Of a stretch of DNA of 64,000 bases, positions 28,156 through 37,504 are shown piece after piece; position 1 is the stretch's first letter; every line of letters begins with the position of its first letter. The stretch covers positions 3,100,001 to 3,164,000 of the forward strand of contig NZ_CP016895.1 of the NCBI RefSeq assembly GCF_001704115.1, in the 5' to 3' direction. Below the pieces are notes generated by a model. It did not search any database. It saw only the letters and a list, made by a program, of their open reading frames with translations, and had not been told where the DNA came from. A program made the translations under genes and the position numbers. The DNA is from Acinetobacter larvae (GTDB lineage Bacteria; Pseudomonadota; Gammaproteobacteria; Pseudomonadales; Moraxellaceae).

Positions 28156-29682
28156 ATGACAACGATTATCAAGCAAGATGACTTGATCACCTCGGTCAAG
28201 GATGCATTGCAATTTATTTCCTATTACCATCCACAAGATTTCATCCAAGCCATGAGTCGCGCCTATGACCGCGAACAAAACAAAGCAGCCAAGGATGCAA
28301 TCGCTCAAATCCTCATTAACTCAAAGATGTGTGCCGAAGGACATCGTCCAATTTGCCAAGACACAGGTATCGTCAACGTCTTTGTTGAAGTCGGTTTAGA
28401 GGTAAAATTTGACCTCACAATGAGCCTAGATGACGCTATCAATGAAGGCGTGCGTCAAGGTTATCTTGAGCACAGCAACGTACTGCGTGCTTCGGTATTG
28501 GCAGATCCTGCCTTTGGTCGTAAAAATACCAAAGACAATACTCCTGCGGTTATTCATTACAAATTAGTGCCTGGTAATAAAGTCGATATTACCGTTGCAG
28601 CCAAAGGCGGCGGCTCTGAAAATAAATCGAAGTTGGTGATGTTAAACCCGTCTGACTCTATTGTGGATTGGGTACTAAAAACAGTTCCAACCATGGGTGC
28701 AGGTTGGTGCCCACCTGGCATGCTCGGGATTGGTATTGGCGGTACTGCAGAAAAAGCCATGATGCTCGCCAAAGAAGCACTCATGGAAGAAATTGACATG
28801 CACGAGTTACTACAACGTGGTCCGCAAAACAACATTGAAGAACTACGTATTGAAATCTTTGAGAAAGTTAATGCTCTTGGTATTGGTGCACAAGGCTTAG
28901 GCGGTCTAACAACTGTTCTAGATATTAAAATTAAAGATTATCCATGCCATGCCGCTGGTAAACCCGTCGGTATGATTCCAAACTGTGCTGCAACACGTCA
29001 TGCGCATTTCCAACTAGATGGACAAGGACCTGCACACATTCAAGCACCAAAACTTGAGGACTATCCGCAAGTGACTTGGGATGCATCGCAATCTAAACGC
29101 GTTAATGTTGACACCATCACTCAAGAAGAAATGAATGCTTGGCAACCTGGCGATACATTATTGCTCAGCGGCACAATTTATACTGGTCGTGACGCTGCGC
29201 ATAAACGGATGGTCGATATGCTTGCCAAGGGTGAAGAGCTTCCTGTAGACCTCAAAGGAAAATTTATTTATTACGTTGGACCAGTTGACCCAGTTGGTGA
29301 CGAAGTCGTTGGTCCTGCTGGTCCAACGACTGCAACGCGTATGGATAAGTTCACGCGCACTATTTTAGAAGAAACAGGTTTATTTGGCATGATTGGTAAA
29401 GCAGACCGTGGTCCTACGGCTGTTGAAGCAATCAAAGACAATAAAGCAACCTATTTAATGGCTGTCGGTGGCGCTGCTTATTTGGTATCTAAAGCCATTC
29501 GTGAAGCTGAAGTCGTCGCATTCCCAGATCTAGGGATGGAAGCTATTTATAAATTCGTAGTGGAAGACATGCCAGTATCTGTGGCTGTCGATGTCAATGG
29601 CACATCCATTCATGCGGTTGCACCAAAAATCTGGCAAGCAAAAATTGGTAAAATTCCAGTACAAGATGCTTTAGCTGGTTAA
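28156..29682 (+). CDS. fumA: Class I (4Fe-4S, homodimeric) fumarate hydratase
   Basis: 508 aa. Interconverts fumarate and malate in the TCA cycle. It is the iron-sulphur type, unrelated to FumC: expected cluster cysteines are C67 (GHRPICQDTGIVN), C185 (GAGWCPPGMLGIGIGG) and C277 (GMIPNCAATRHAHF), with spacing like that of other class I enzymes. The C-terminal beta domain has LLLSGTIYTGRDAAHKRM, YVGPVDPVGDEVVGPAGPTT and GKADRG. No split into alpha and beta subunits. It stands alone, with terminators on both sides. The enzyme class is oxygen- and superoxide-sensitive, so a second fumarase elsewhere in the genome would be expected. Confidence 0.96.
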   Translation: MTTIIKQDDLITSVKDALQFISYYHPQDFIQAMSRAYDREQNKAAKDAIAQILINSKMCAEGHRPICQDTGIVNVFVEVGLEVKFDLTMSLDDAINEGVRQGYLEHSNVLRASVLADPAFGRKNTKDNTPAVIHYKLVPGNKVDITVAAKGGGSENKSKLVMLNPSDSIVDWVLKTVPTMGAGWCPPGMLGIGIGGTAEKAMMLAKEALMEEIDMHELLQRGPQNNIEELRIEIFEKVNALGIGAQGLGGLTTVLDIKIKDYPCHAAGKPVGMIPNCAATRHAHFQLDGQGPAHIQAPKLEDYPQVTWDASQSKRVNVDTITQEEMNAWQPGDTLLLSGTIYTGRDAAHKRMVDMLAKGEELPVDLKGKFIYYVGPVDPVGDEVVGPAGPTTATRMDKFTRTILEETGLFGMIGKADRGPTAVEAIKDNKATYLMAVGGAAYLVSKAIREAEVVAFPDLGMEAIYKFVVEDMPVSVAVDVNGTSIHAVAPKIWQAKIGKIPVQDALAG

Positions 29683-29709
29683 ATCATGCTGTAATATTGC
29701 CAAACAGCC

Positions 29710-29746
29710 AAAGGCGGTCTTTTATCCTATAAAGATCGCCTTTTTT
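29710..29746 (+). terminator. Intrinsic terminator of the fumarase gene
   Basis: aaaggcggtcttt / aaagatcgccttt (one G-T wobble) with an 8-nt loop and a T tract. Confidence 0.9.
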
Positions 29747-30498
29747 ATTGCTACTGTCCCAAAGATTTCGCATCATTACTCGCAGTTTAATCTACTTAGA
29801 GACAGTGTAATTATGCTGCAATGCCATGACCTGCATTCAAAAATGAACGCTAAAAACTAAATACTGGAGAAATAAAGTTAATCAAACAGCGCCCAACTTA
29901 ATTTTTATAATTTTTTGAAATTTCATTGCCTTATTAATAAAATAACGTATATTATAATACCAAGTAAAACAGTAGGTATTTAATTTTAAAGCAATATTTA
30001 TTAAAAAAACTCCCTCACACCATATTCCTTTAGCTTCATTATTTCTATTAAATGTATAAATAATTATAATACATATACTTTTTAATGTTATTTTAAGTTT
30101 AAAACAATGCCATATTTAAAACAAAAGAATACATACAAGAATAATATTTTTTTTATTTTGCTGTCATAAAATAATTTTTGTCGATATATTAAATTTAACT
30201 ACAAGCACCCACTCCCCCACTTACAGCACAAAAAATAGTCACCAAGCTATGAGCAACCTAGACTACAAGCTAAAATATTATTTTTTTCTCCACACATCCA
30301 TAGACAAAACTGTTTAATTTTACTTATACATAAACTTATAATGAATTACATTATTCACAACCAACAGTGATTTAGTTTGCATAAAAACCATCAAATATCC
30401 GCTTAAATCAATTCAATAAATTAAATCTTATTTGCTAAATCGATCTTTTTTTTAATAATGAGGCATTACATAATATTTTATTATGATTTGGAATATAT
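29747..30498. other. Long AT-rich gap upstream of the LysR gene
   Basis: About 750 bases with no supportable ORF on either strand. Composition becomes extremely AT-rich from ~29890 to 30490, with long A and T runs, quite unlike the flanking coding DNA. I see no tRNA, IS end or hairpin of note. It may carry the LysR promoter and binding sites, or be the remnant of a lost gene. Confidence 0.6.
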
Positions 30499-31356
30499 AT
30501 GAACCTTGCAGCATTTGAAGCATTTATGAGAGTAATGGAAACAGGGTCAATCTCTATGGCCGCTGAGTTACTATTTATCACACAGCCAGCTGTGACTAAA
30601 CGTATTGATACTTTAGAAGAATATTTCGGCGTCAAATTATTTGAATCTGCCGGTCGTGGTATTCAAGCCACACCTGCTGCACATACTTTACTGCCAAGAA
30701 TAACGCAGTGGATGCATGAATTAAATGACATTCACTACACACTCAGCCATGAGCAGGACCAAGTCCGTGGTCGACTAAAAATTGGTACCAGCCACCATAT
30801 TGGTTTACATCATCTGCCACCTTATCTCAAAGACTACGTGCAAAAATTCACTGATGTAAATCTCAATGTGCTGTTTGTTGATTCTGAACAAGCACATGAG
30901 CAAGTACTCTCCGGTGATTTAGAATTAGCTTTTTTAACATTGCCCCCCAATGGTGATGCTCGGCTCAAATATCAAAGTATCTGGAATGATCCCTTAGTCT
31001 TTGTTGCAGCCCCTTTCCATCCACTGGCAGCAAAAAACAATTTATCATTAAAAGATCTGATTGATTATCCAAGTATTCTTCCAGCCTTACAAACCTATAC
31101 CAGTCAAATCACGCTGGCAGAATTTGAAAAACAAGGTCTCAAGCCACGTATGAATATGTTAAATAACTCACTCGAAGCGATTCGTATGTTGGCATCGATT
31201 GGTACAGGTTGGTCTGTTCTGCCTAAAACCATGCTGAATGCGGACTTGATTCAACTTGATGTTGATGTACAAATGCAACGCCAACTCGGCATTGTCTGGC
31301 ATCCAAACAGAACCCAATCAAAAGCGCTAGAAGCATTAATCGAAATGGTTCAATGA
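30499..31356 (+). CDS. LysR-family transcriptional regulator
   Basis: 285 aa. An N-terminal winged helix-turn-helix (LAAFEAFMRVMETGSISMAA to about residue 60, with ITQPAVTKRIDTLEEYFGV as recognition region) is followed by the LysR substrate-binding domain (~88-285, with GRLKIGTSHHIGLHHLPPYL). The start has GGAA 8 nt upstream. LysR proteins usually control a divergent neighbour, but the upstream gap is empty and the next upstream gene is the terminated fumarase, so the target is unknown. Convergent with the HAD gene downstream. Confidence 0.92.
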   Translation: MNLAAFEAFMRVMETGSISMAAELLFITQPAVTKRIDTLEEYFGVKLFESAGRGIQATPAAHTLLPRITQWMHELNDIHYTLSHEQDQVRGRLKIGTSHHIGLHHLPPYLKDYVQKFTDVNLNVLFVDSEQAHEQVLSGDLELAFLTLPPNGDARLKYQSIWNDPLVFVAAPFHPLAAKNNLSLKDLIDYPSILPALQTYTSQITLAEFEKQGLKPRMNMLNNSLEAIRMLASIGTGWSVLPKTMLNADLIQLDVDVQMQRQLGIVWHPNRTQSKALEALIEMVQ

Positions 31357-31499
31357 AGTTGGTAGCAACAATCACAATAACTTAAAATAACAAAGCAATA
31401 ATAAAGTTGATTGTTATTACTTATCCCCAATTAACAAAAATCAAGACCCTGATTTACAGTAGGTTTTACCAGAAAGCCAAGCAAAGTCTATAAAGTGCA

Positions 31500-32168
31500 T
31501 TAACATTCAGAAGATCCACCAATAGACCAATCGACAATCGGCCACTGTCGTTGCTGCGCGAGTGCAGCCAAAGCTGTGTCTGGGCTAACGACAATGGCAT
31601 GGTCTACATATTCTAATAGAAACTGGTCATTGATAGAGTCAGAATAAGCCCATGATTCTTCGATGTGGCGATCGGCTAACCACTGTTCGAGACGTGTAAT
31701 TTTACCCGCTTGATAGCAAGGAACACCTGCAACTTGCCCAGTATATTGACCATTTTTAATTTCCGCGCGTGTGGCAATCACTTCTGTAATACCAAATGCT
31801 GCAAAAATCGGTGCCGTAATAAAATCAGAAGTTGCAGTAATACCAACCAGTTCATGCCCTGCTGCACGGTGTTCCGCAATGGCAACAAATGCTTGTGGAC
31901 GCATTTGTGGTTTGATCACCTGTTGCATGAATTTTTGATGTAACTGTATTAGATCAGCCATATCATTTTGAGTTAAAAACTCAAATACAAATTGATTATA
32001 AGCAATTGGATCTAAACAACCTGCTTTATAATCATTATAAAACTGATCATTGATTTGACGATGCCGTGTCTCATCTACTAATCCCTCATGAATCAAAAAC
32101 TCTCCCCAAGAATGATCAGAATCAGTATTGAGTAATGTGTGGTCAAGATCAAACAGTGCCAATTTCAT
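31500..32168 (-). CDS. HAD-superfamily phosphatase, subfamily IB (SerB-like)
   Basis: 222 aa. HAD motif I is FDLDHTLLNTDSDHSW (D7 nucleophile, D9), motif II VGITATSDFI, and motif III/IV is SWAYSDSINDQFLLEYVDHAI. A helical cap domain lies between motifs I and II, as in HAD-IB enzymes. Relatives act on phosphoserine and other small phosphate esters; the substrate cannot be inferred. It is divergent from rppH with ~180 bases between. Confidence 0.88.
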   Translation of the reverse strand: MKLALFDLDHTLLNTDSDHSWGEFLIHEGLVDETRHRQINDQFYNDYKAGCLDPIAYNQFVFEFLTQNDMADLIQLHQKFMQQVIKPQMRPQAFVAIAEHRAAGHELVGITATSDFITAPIFAAFGITEVIATRAEIKNGQYTGQVAGVPCYQAGKITRLEQWLADRHIEESWAYSDSINDQFLLEYVDHAIVVSPDTALAALAQQRQWPIVDWSIGGSSEC

Positions 32169-32352
32169 GAAATTTCTCGTAAAAACTGAATATTAAGAAA
32201 AAAAATGTAAATCTATCTCCGCTAGTCGATAGAAATTAGTTAAGATCATAGCAATTTTAAAACATTATTACTTTGAACTTTTCGTGTTGGTCAGCAATTT
32301 GCAACGCTCCCCGAAAACAAAGTCAAATATACGATGAATTTTAGGTAGCCAA

Positions 32353-32847
32353 ATGATCGATTCAGAAGGTTTCCGACCCAATGTCGGGATCATTTTGGCA
32401 AATGATGATGGTCAAGTTTTATGGGCAAAACGCATTGGACACAATGCATGGCAATTTCCTCAAGGCGGCATTCATGTGGGGGAAACTCCAGAGCAAGCTC
32501 TTTATCGAGAACTGCACGAAGAGGTCGGCTTATTGCAGGAACATGTCCAAATTATTGCGCAAACAGAAGGTTGGTTGCATTATCGTTTGCCACAACGATA
32601 TATCAGGTCTGACTCAGACCCTGTATGTATTGGACAGAAACAAAAGTGGTTTTTATTAAAACTAACAGCTTCAACTCAATTTATTCAGTTGAATCTATCT
32701 GATCCGCCAGAGTTTGATCAATGGCAATGGGTCAGCTATTGGTATCCTCTCGGTCAAGTCGTCAATTTTAAACGTGATGTTTACCGTAGAGCCATGATGG
32801 AACTGTGTCGGCAATTACCGACACAAACAATTGAAAATTCATCATAA
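32353..32847 (+). CDS. rppH: RNA 5'-pyrophosphohydrolase RppH
   Basis: 164 aa. Removes pyrophosphate from 5'-triphosphate RNA ends to start 5'-end-dependent decay by RNase E, which is also in this window. NUDIX box [20 protein letters not shown] then VGL; N terminus [17 protein letters not shown], and [20 protein letters not shown] are hallmark RppH segments. ptsP follows about 100 bases later, an order conserved in many gammaproteobacteria. Confidence 0.96.
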   Translation: MIDSEGFRPNVGIILANDDGQVLWAKRIGHNAWQFPQGGIHVGETPEQALYRELHEEVGLLQEHVQIIAQTEGWLHYRLPQRYIRSDSDPVCIGQKQKWFLLKLTASTQFIQLNLSDPPEFDQWQWVSYWYPLGQVVNFKRDVYRRAMMELCRQLPTQTIENSS

Positions 32848-32951
32848 ATATGAATGATTTTTAATGGTAGCCCTGTTATAAATAGCTGTTACGATAATGG
32901 TCTAACAGCGACAGCAGTATAACTGCGACACCATTTTAAGGAGCAGACTTC

Positions 32952-35246
32952 ATGTCAAACATGCAACTGGACACCTTGCGACGTATTGTGCAGGAAATCA
33001 ATGCGTCCGTCAGTTTGCATGAGTCTTTAGATATCATGGTCAATCAGGTTTCTGAGGCCATGCAAGTGGATGTCTGCTCAATTTATCTATTTGATGAACG
33101 TAATCAACGTTATGTCTTAATGGCGACCAAGGGGCTCAAAGCAGAAGCCGTCGGCAATGTCTCACTTCCTCTAGGTGAAGGCTTAGTCGGCTTAGTCGGG
33201 CAGCGTGAGGAGATTGTCAATTTACACAATGCTCCTCAGCACGAACGCTTTGCTTACTTTCCAGAAACCGGTGAAGAACTTTATAACTCTTTTCTCGGCG
33301 TTCCAGTGATGTATCGCCGTAAAGTTATGGGCGTTATGGTGGTACAAAACCAGCATTCCCAAGATTTTAGTGAAGCAGCAGAATCCTTTTTGGTGACGCT
33401 CTGTGCACAACTTTCAGGTGTAATTGCACATGCTCAAGCTGTGGGTAATATTGATGTTTTTCGAAAACCCAATAATGCATCGGCTTATAAAACCTTTCAA
33501 GGTGCAGCCGGTGCAGGTGGTATTGCCTTGGGGCGTGCCATTATTCTCTATCCACCAGCCGATTTAACCGCTGTTCCAGACCGCGAAGCAGATGACATTA
33601 GTGAAGAATTAACATTATTAGATCAAGCGATTATTTCAGTTCGTCATGAAATACAAGCACTTGATGACAAAATGCAAGACTCACTGATGGCTGATGAACG
33701 CACCTTGTTTAGTGTGTTCCTCCGAATGCTAGATGAAAATGCATTACCGTCAGAGATTAAAGAAATTATTCGTGAAGGCAATTGGGCGCAAGGTGCAGTA
33801 AAGCGTGTCATTGATCGTCATGTCACCCTGTTTGCCCAAATGGAAGATGACTATTTACGTGAACGTGTTGCGGACCTCAAAGACCTCGGACGCCGCATTT
33901 TGGCCGCATTACAACGCTCAGACCCAAGCCATAAAGAATTAAGCTCAGACAGTATTTTAATCGGCGAAGAAATTAGTACCGCAGCCTTGGTCGAATTACC
34001 CGTCTCTAAAATTGCAGCCATCGTCACCAGTGAGGGGGCAGCAAACTCTCATATGGTCATCGTTGCACGCGCACTCGGCATCCCAACCGTTGTTGGAGTA
34101 ACCGAGTTGCCTATCAATACCCTTGATGATGTCGAATTGATTGTTGATGCTTATCAAGGACGTGTCTTTGTTAATCCGCCACGTCGACTCAGACAACGTT
34201 ATAAAGAAATCCAAAAAGAAGAAGAGCAAATCGCCAAAGATCTAAAACAATATGAAAGCCGCGACGCCATTACGCCAGATGGTGTTGCGGTTAGATTATT
34301 TGTCAATACTGGTTTAATGATCGATGTGGTTCGTGGTGTACAACGTGGTGCCAAAGGTGTTGGGCTCTATCGTTCTGAAATTCCATTTATGCTACGTGAG
34401 CGCTTTCCTGGCGAAGAGGAACAACGTGCCATCTATAGACAGCAACTCAGCCACTTTGCCAATAAACCTGTGGTCATGCGAACCCTAGATATTGGTGCAG
34501 ATAAAGACCTTCCCTATTTTGAAATAGAAGAAGAAAACTCTGCATTAGGCTGGCGCGGAATTCGCTTTACTTTAGATCATCCTGAGATTTTTTCTGCACA
34601 AATACGCGCCATGCTAAAAGCAAGTATTGGGTTGAATAATTTGCATATTTTGTTACCGATGGTCACCAGTGTAAGTGAAGTAGAAGAAGCACTCTATTTA
34701 TTAGAGCGTGACTGGATTGCAGTACAAGAAGAAGAAGAAGTCAAAATCACCAAACCCAAAATAGGGATTATGGTTGAAGTTCCAAGTGTGTTATTGCAAA
34801 TCGAAGAATTTTCCGAGCTGGTCGATTTCTTTTCGGTAGGCTCCAATGACCTGATTCAATATTTACTGGCGGTCGATCGTAATAACCCACGGGTATCGAG
34901 TGTTTATTCGCATTTTCATCCCTCTATTTTGCGGGTATTACAGCGCTTGGTTAAACAATGCCATGACTACGACAAACCCATTAGTATTTGTGGGGAAATG
35001 GCAGGCGATCCATTGTCAGCTGTGTTGCTCATGGCGATGGGCTTCAATACACTTTCCATGAGTTCAAGTAATATTTTACGTGTACGTAAAACGATTTGTC
35101 ATATTTCAATGCAAGACGCGCAGCAATTATTAGATCAGGTCTTAAAGCTAAATAACCCCCTCATGATCAAAAGTTGGATGGAATATTATTTTAAGACACA
35201 TGGATTAGCAGATATGGTCAAGTCTTCACGCTTGATTAATGTTTAA
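32952..35246 (+). CDS. ptsP: Nitrogen-PTS enzyme I PtsP (EI-Ntr)
   Basis: 764 aa, cytoplasmic. Autophosphorylates with PEP and passes phosphate to NPr. Residues ~1-155 form a GAF sensor domain (NASVSLHESLDIMVNQVSEA; glutamine-binding in studied homologues). The PTS EI N-terminal domain begins near 175, with the phosphohistidine in SEGAANSHMVIVARALGIPT (H367). The PEP-binding barrel follows (GVGLYRSEIPFML, RTLDIGADKDLPYF, GWRGIRFTLDHPEIF, FFSVGSNDLIQYLLAVDRNN, ICGEMAGDP). SD AAGGAG is seen 8 nt before the start. It ends at a hairpin shared with a small ORF on the other strand. Confidence 0.96.
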   Translation: MSNMQLDTLRRIVQEINASVSLHESLDIMVNQVSEAMQVDVCSIYLFDERNQRYVLMATKGLKAEAVGNVSLPLGEGLVGLVGQREEIVNLHNAPQHERFAYFPETGEELYNSFLGVPVMYRRKVMGVMVVQNQHSQDFSEAAESFLVTLCAQLSGVIAHAQAVGNIDVFRKPNNASAYKTFQGAAGAGGIALGRAIILYPPADLTAVPDREADDISEELTLLDQAIISVRHEIQALDDKMQDSLMADERTLFSVFLRMLDENALPSEIKEIIREGNWAQGAVKRVIDRHVTLFAQMEDDYLRERVADLKDLGRRILAALQRSDPSHKELSSDSILIGEEISTAALVELPVSKIAAIVTSEGAANSHMVIVARALGIPTVVGVTELPINTLDDVELIVDAYQGRVFVNPPRRLRQRYKEIQKEEEQIAKDLKQYESRDAITPDGVAVRLFVNTGLMIDVVRGVQRGAKGVGLYRSEIPFMLRERFPGEEEQRAIYRQQLSHFANKPVVMRTLDIGADKDLPYFEIEEENSALGWRGIRFTLDHPEIFSAQIRAMLKASIGLNNLHILLPMVTSVSEVEEALYLLERDWIAVQEEEEVKITKPKIGIMVEVPSVLLQIEEFSELVDFFSVGSNDLIQYLLAVDRNNPRVSSVYSHFHPSILRVLQRLVKQCHDYDKPISICGEMAGDPLSAVLLMAMGFNTLSMSSSNILRVRKTICHISMQDAQQLLDQVLKLNNPLMIKSWMEYYFKTHGLADMVKSSRLINV

Positions 35247-35299
35247 CAAAACACAATAGGTCAAAAATTATTTTAGCTCTGGTCATTCACAATACAAAA

Positions 35300-35476
35300 T
35301 TAGCAGCATAAAAAAAGGCGATCCTCCTGTTGGTATCGCCCTTTTTTATGCTTTTCATAGCCCCGTTTTAGGTTTTTCTTACGGTCTATAAAAGTTTGAC
35401 TTCGATTGACTTCGTGCATATGTTTTGCTACGAAATTATGAATCACCGGTTCTATTGCTGGTTTAGACTTCTTCAT
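35300..35476 (-). CDS. Small basic protein (58 codons) with an intrinsic terminator inside the ORF; ArfA-like arrangement
   Basis: Starts at ATG 35476 with a good SD (AGAGG, 6 nt spacing). The product is Lys/Arg/His-rich: MKKSKPAIEPVIHN at the start, FIDRKKNLKRGYEKHKKGRY in the middle. Codons ~46-53 encode the hairpin GGCGAT / ATCGCC, and the following T run encodes LFL, only two codons before the TAA at 35302-35300. Transcripts that stop at this hairpin would lack a stop codon. That is the regulatory layout of arfA, the backup ribosome-rescue factor, whose mRNA is truncated and kept off by trans-translation. The basic middle part loosely resembles the ArfA C-terminal region, but I cannot claim homology. 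It could alternatively be a chance ORF beside a bidirectional terminator; the SD and composition argue against that. Confidence 0.6.
   Translation of the reverse strand: MKKSKPAIEPVIHNFVAKHMHEVNRSQTFIDRKKNLKRGYEKHKKGRYQQEDRLFLCC
35310..35347. terminator. Bidirectional terminator of ptsP and inside the small minus-strand ORF
   Basis: GGCGAT (35317-35322) pairs with ATCGCC (35335-35340), flanked by an A run on the left and a T run on the right, so it can terminate in both directions. On the plus strand it ends ptsP; on the minus strand it falls within the last codons of the small ORF. Confidence 0.85.
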
Positions 35477-35865
35477 CTATAGCCTCTATTGAGATTGCAT
35501 GTATTGAGTATTAACCTCATCGATAAAAAAGAAATTTAAATAATTCCTGTTTATCGACTTCCAACCACCACAGCATGTTGGTTTTTGCAACCGCCATTGT
35601 AATCTCTCTGTTTAAAAAAGCAACGTGATCAAAAATGCATTATCAGCCGCTTTAATCGAAAAAATGAATTAACTATAACTTTTTAATCTGTTTGAAGTCT
35701 AACAGTGCTTCATATAACGTTAATTGTGCAATTTATCATTCATCGATATGAACGATAATCGTCACGGAAGGCTCTACTTTCTATATGCCAAGACCGGCAA
35801 GAAAAAGCCCGATAAATCCATAGATTTACTTTTTAAAAATAGTGTGAATATTTTGGAGAAATACA
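35477..35865. other. Intergenic region upstream of the catalase gene
   Basis: About 390 bases with no supportable gene. It holds the promoter of the minus-strand small ORF at its left side and the catalase leader at its right, including the palindrome at 35733-35758. Confidence 0.5.
35733..35758. promoter_or_regulatory. Near-perfect 26-bp palindrome upstream of catalase (candidate operator)
   Basis: Arms TTATCATTCAT and ATGAACGATAA pair at 10 of 11 positions around a central CGAT. It lies ~108 nt before the catalase start. Whether it binds OxyR or another regulator is unknown; it does not plainly show the ATAG-N7-CTAT OxyR pattern. Confidence 0.4.
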
Positions 35866-37386
35866 ATGAGTAACCCCCCTAAAAAATGTCCAGTCACCCA
35901 CCTTACCACTGATTTTGGTGCCCCTGTGGTCGATAACCAAAATAGTTTAACGGCAGGCGCACGCGGCCCTCTACTTGCCCAAGACTTATGGTTGAATGAA
36001 AAATTAGCAAATTTTGTACGTGAAGTAATTCCTGAGCGTCGTATGCATGCCAAAGGATCTGGTGCTTTTGGTACGTTTACTGTTACACATGATATTCGCC
36101 AATATACCAGCGCCAAAATCTTCAGTGAAGTGGGTAAAAAAACTGAAATGTTTGCACGTTTTACCACTGTTGCCGGGGAGCGTGGTGCAGCTGATGCCGA
36201 ACGCGATATTCGTGGTTTTGCACTAAAATTTTATACAGAAGAAGGCAACTGGGATATGGTGGGAAACAATACCCCTGTATTCTTTTTACGTGACCCGCGA
36301 AAATTTCCAGACTTAAATAAAGCTGTTAAACGCGATCCGCGTACCAATATGCGCAGCGCCACCAATAACTGGGATTTCTGGACTTTATTACCTGAAGCAC
36401 TACATCAAGTCACCATTGTCATGTCGGATCGTGGTATTCCCAAAAGCTTCCGCCACATGCATGGCTTTGGTAGCCATACCTATAGTTTTATCAATGCTCA
36501 ACAACAACGTTTTTGGGTGAAATTTCATTTTAGAACACAACAAGGCATCGCTAATCTAACCGATGCTGAAGCGGCGGCTGTGATTGCCAATGACCGTGAA
36601 AGTAATCAACGTGACTTATATGATGCAATCGAAAAAGGCGACTATCCCAAATGGACCATGTACATTCAAGTCATGCCAGAAACCGATGCAGAAAAAGTAC
36701 CTTACCATCCTTTTGATCTAACCAAAGTTTGGCCACATGGCGATTATCCACTGATTGAGGTCGGTGAATTTGAGCTTAACCGTAACCCTGAAAACTTTTT
36801 CTTAGATGTTGAACAATCTGCTTTTGCACCAAGCAATCTTGTACCAGGTATCAGTGCATCACCCGATAAAATGCTACAAGCACGTTTATTTAACTATGCC
36901 GATGCGCAGCGTTATCGTTTAGGTCCGAACTATCAACAAATACCTGTCAATGCGGCACGTTGCCCTGTACACTCCAACCATCGTGATGGTCAAGGTCGTA
37001 TCGATGATAACTATGGTGGCTTACCACATTATGAACCGAATAGCTTCCAACAATGGCAGGAACAACCTCAATATCGTGAACCACCACTAAAAATTACTGG
37101 TGATGCTGACTATTGGGATTATCGTGAAGATGATAGTGATTATTTCAGTCAGCCCAGAGCTTTATTTCAATTGATGCAACCCGCACAACAGCAAGCTTTA
37201 TTTGACAATACTGCCGCAGCAATGGGTGATGCACCAGACTTTATCAAATATCGTCATATACGTAACTGCTATTTCTGCGACCCCGCCTATGGCGAAGGCG
37301 TGGCTCAAGCACTAGGGATGAGCGTTGCCGATGCACAAGCTGCACGCGCGACTGATCCAGCCTTGGGACTGCCTAGCCTATTATAA
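35866..37386 (+). CDS. katA: Monofunctional haem catalase (small-subunit, clade 3 type)
   Basis: 506 aa. Converts hydrogen peroxide to water and oxygen. Catalytic H61 is in [12 protein letters not shown], distal N135 in [12 protein letters not shown], and the proximal haem tyrosine is Y344 in [19 protein letters not shown]-binding and core segments ([30 protein letters not shown]) match the small-subunit KatA group rather than the ~750-aa KatE class. No signal peptide, so cytoplasmic. SD TGGAGAA lies about 8 nt upstream of the ATG. Monocistronic with its own terminator. The palindrome upstream suggests dedicated regulation. Confidence 0.95.
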   Translation: MSNPPKKCPVTHLTTDFGAPVVDNQNSLTAGARGPLLAQDLWLNEKLANFVREVIPERRMHAKGSGAFGTFTVTHDIRQYTSAKIFSEVGKKTEMFARFTTVAGERGAADAERDIRGFALKFYTEEGNWDMVGNNTPVFFLRDPRKFPDLNKAVKRDPRTNMRSATNNWDFWTLLPEALHQVTIVMSDRGIPKSFRHMHGFGSHTYSFINAQQQRFWVKFHFRTQQGIANLTDAEAAAVIANDRESNQRDLYDAIEKGDYPKWTMYIQVMPETDAEKVPYHPFDLTKVWPHGDYPLIEVGEFELNRNPENFFLDVEQSAFAPSNLVPGISASPDKMLQARLFNYADAQRYRLGPNYQQIPVNAARCPVHSNHRDGQGRIDDNYGGLPHYEPNSFQQWQEQPQYREPPLKITGDADYWDYREDDSDYFSQPRALFQLMQPAQQQALFDNTAAAMGDAPDFIKYRHIRNCYFCDPAYGEGVAQALGMSVADAQAARATDPALGLPSLL

Positions 37387-37427
37387 ATCCGCAACCGCAT
37401 CGCCATAAAAATGGTGCTGCACAACAA

Positions 37428-37467
37428 AACGCCACCCTGTAACTTCGGCTACAAGGTGGCGTTTTTT
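37428..37467 (+). terminator. Intrinsic terminator of catalase
   Basis: aacgccaccctgta / tacaaggtggcgtt with one mismatch, an 8-nt loop and six Ts. It sits between two convergent genes and may serve both. Confidence 0.9.
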
Positions 37468-37504
37468 CATGTTTAGGCGTGTTGAGTGCAAGCTCAGCCA
37501 AACG

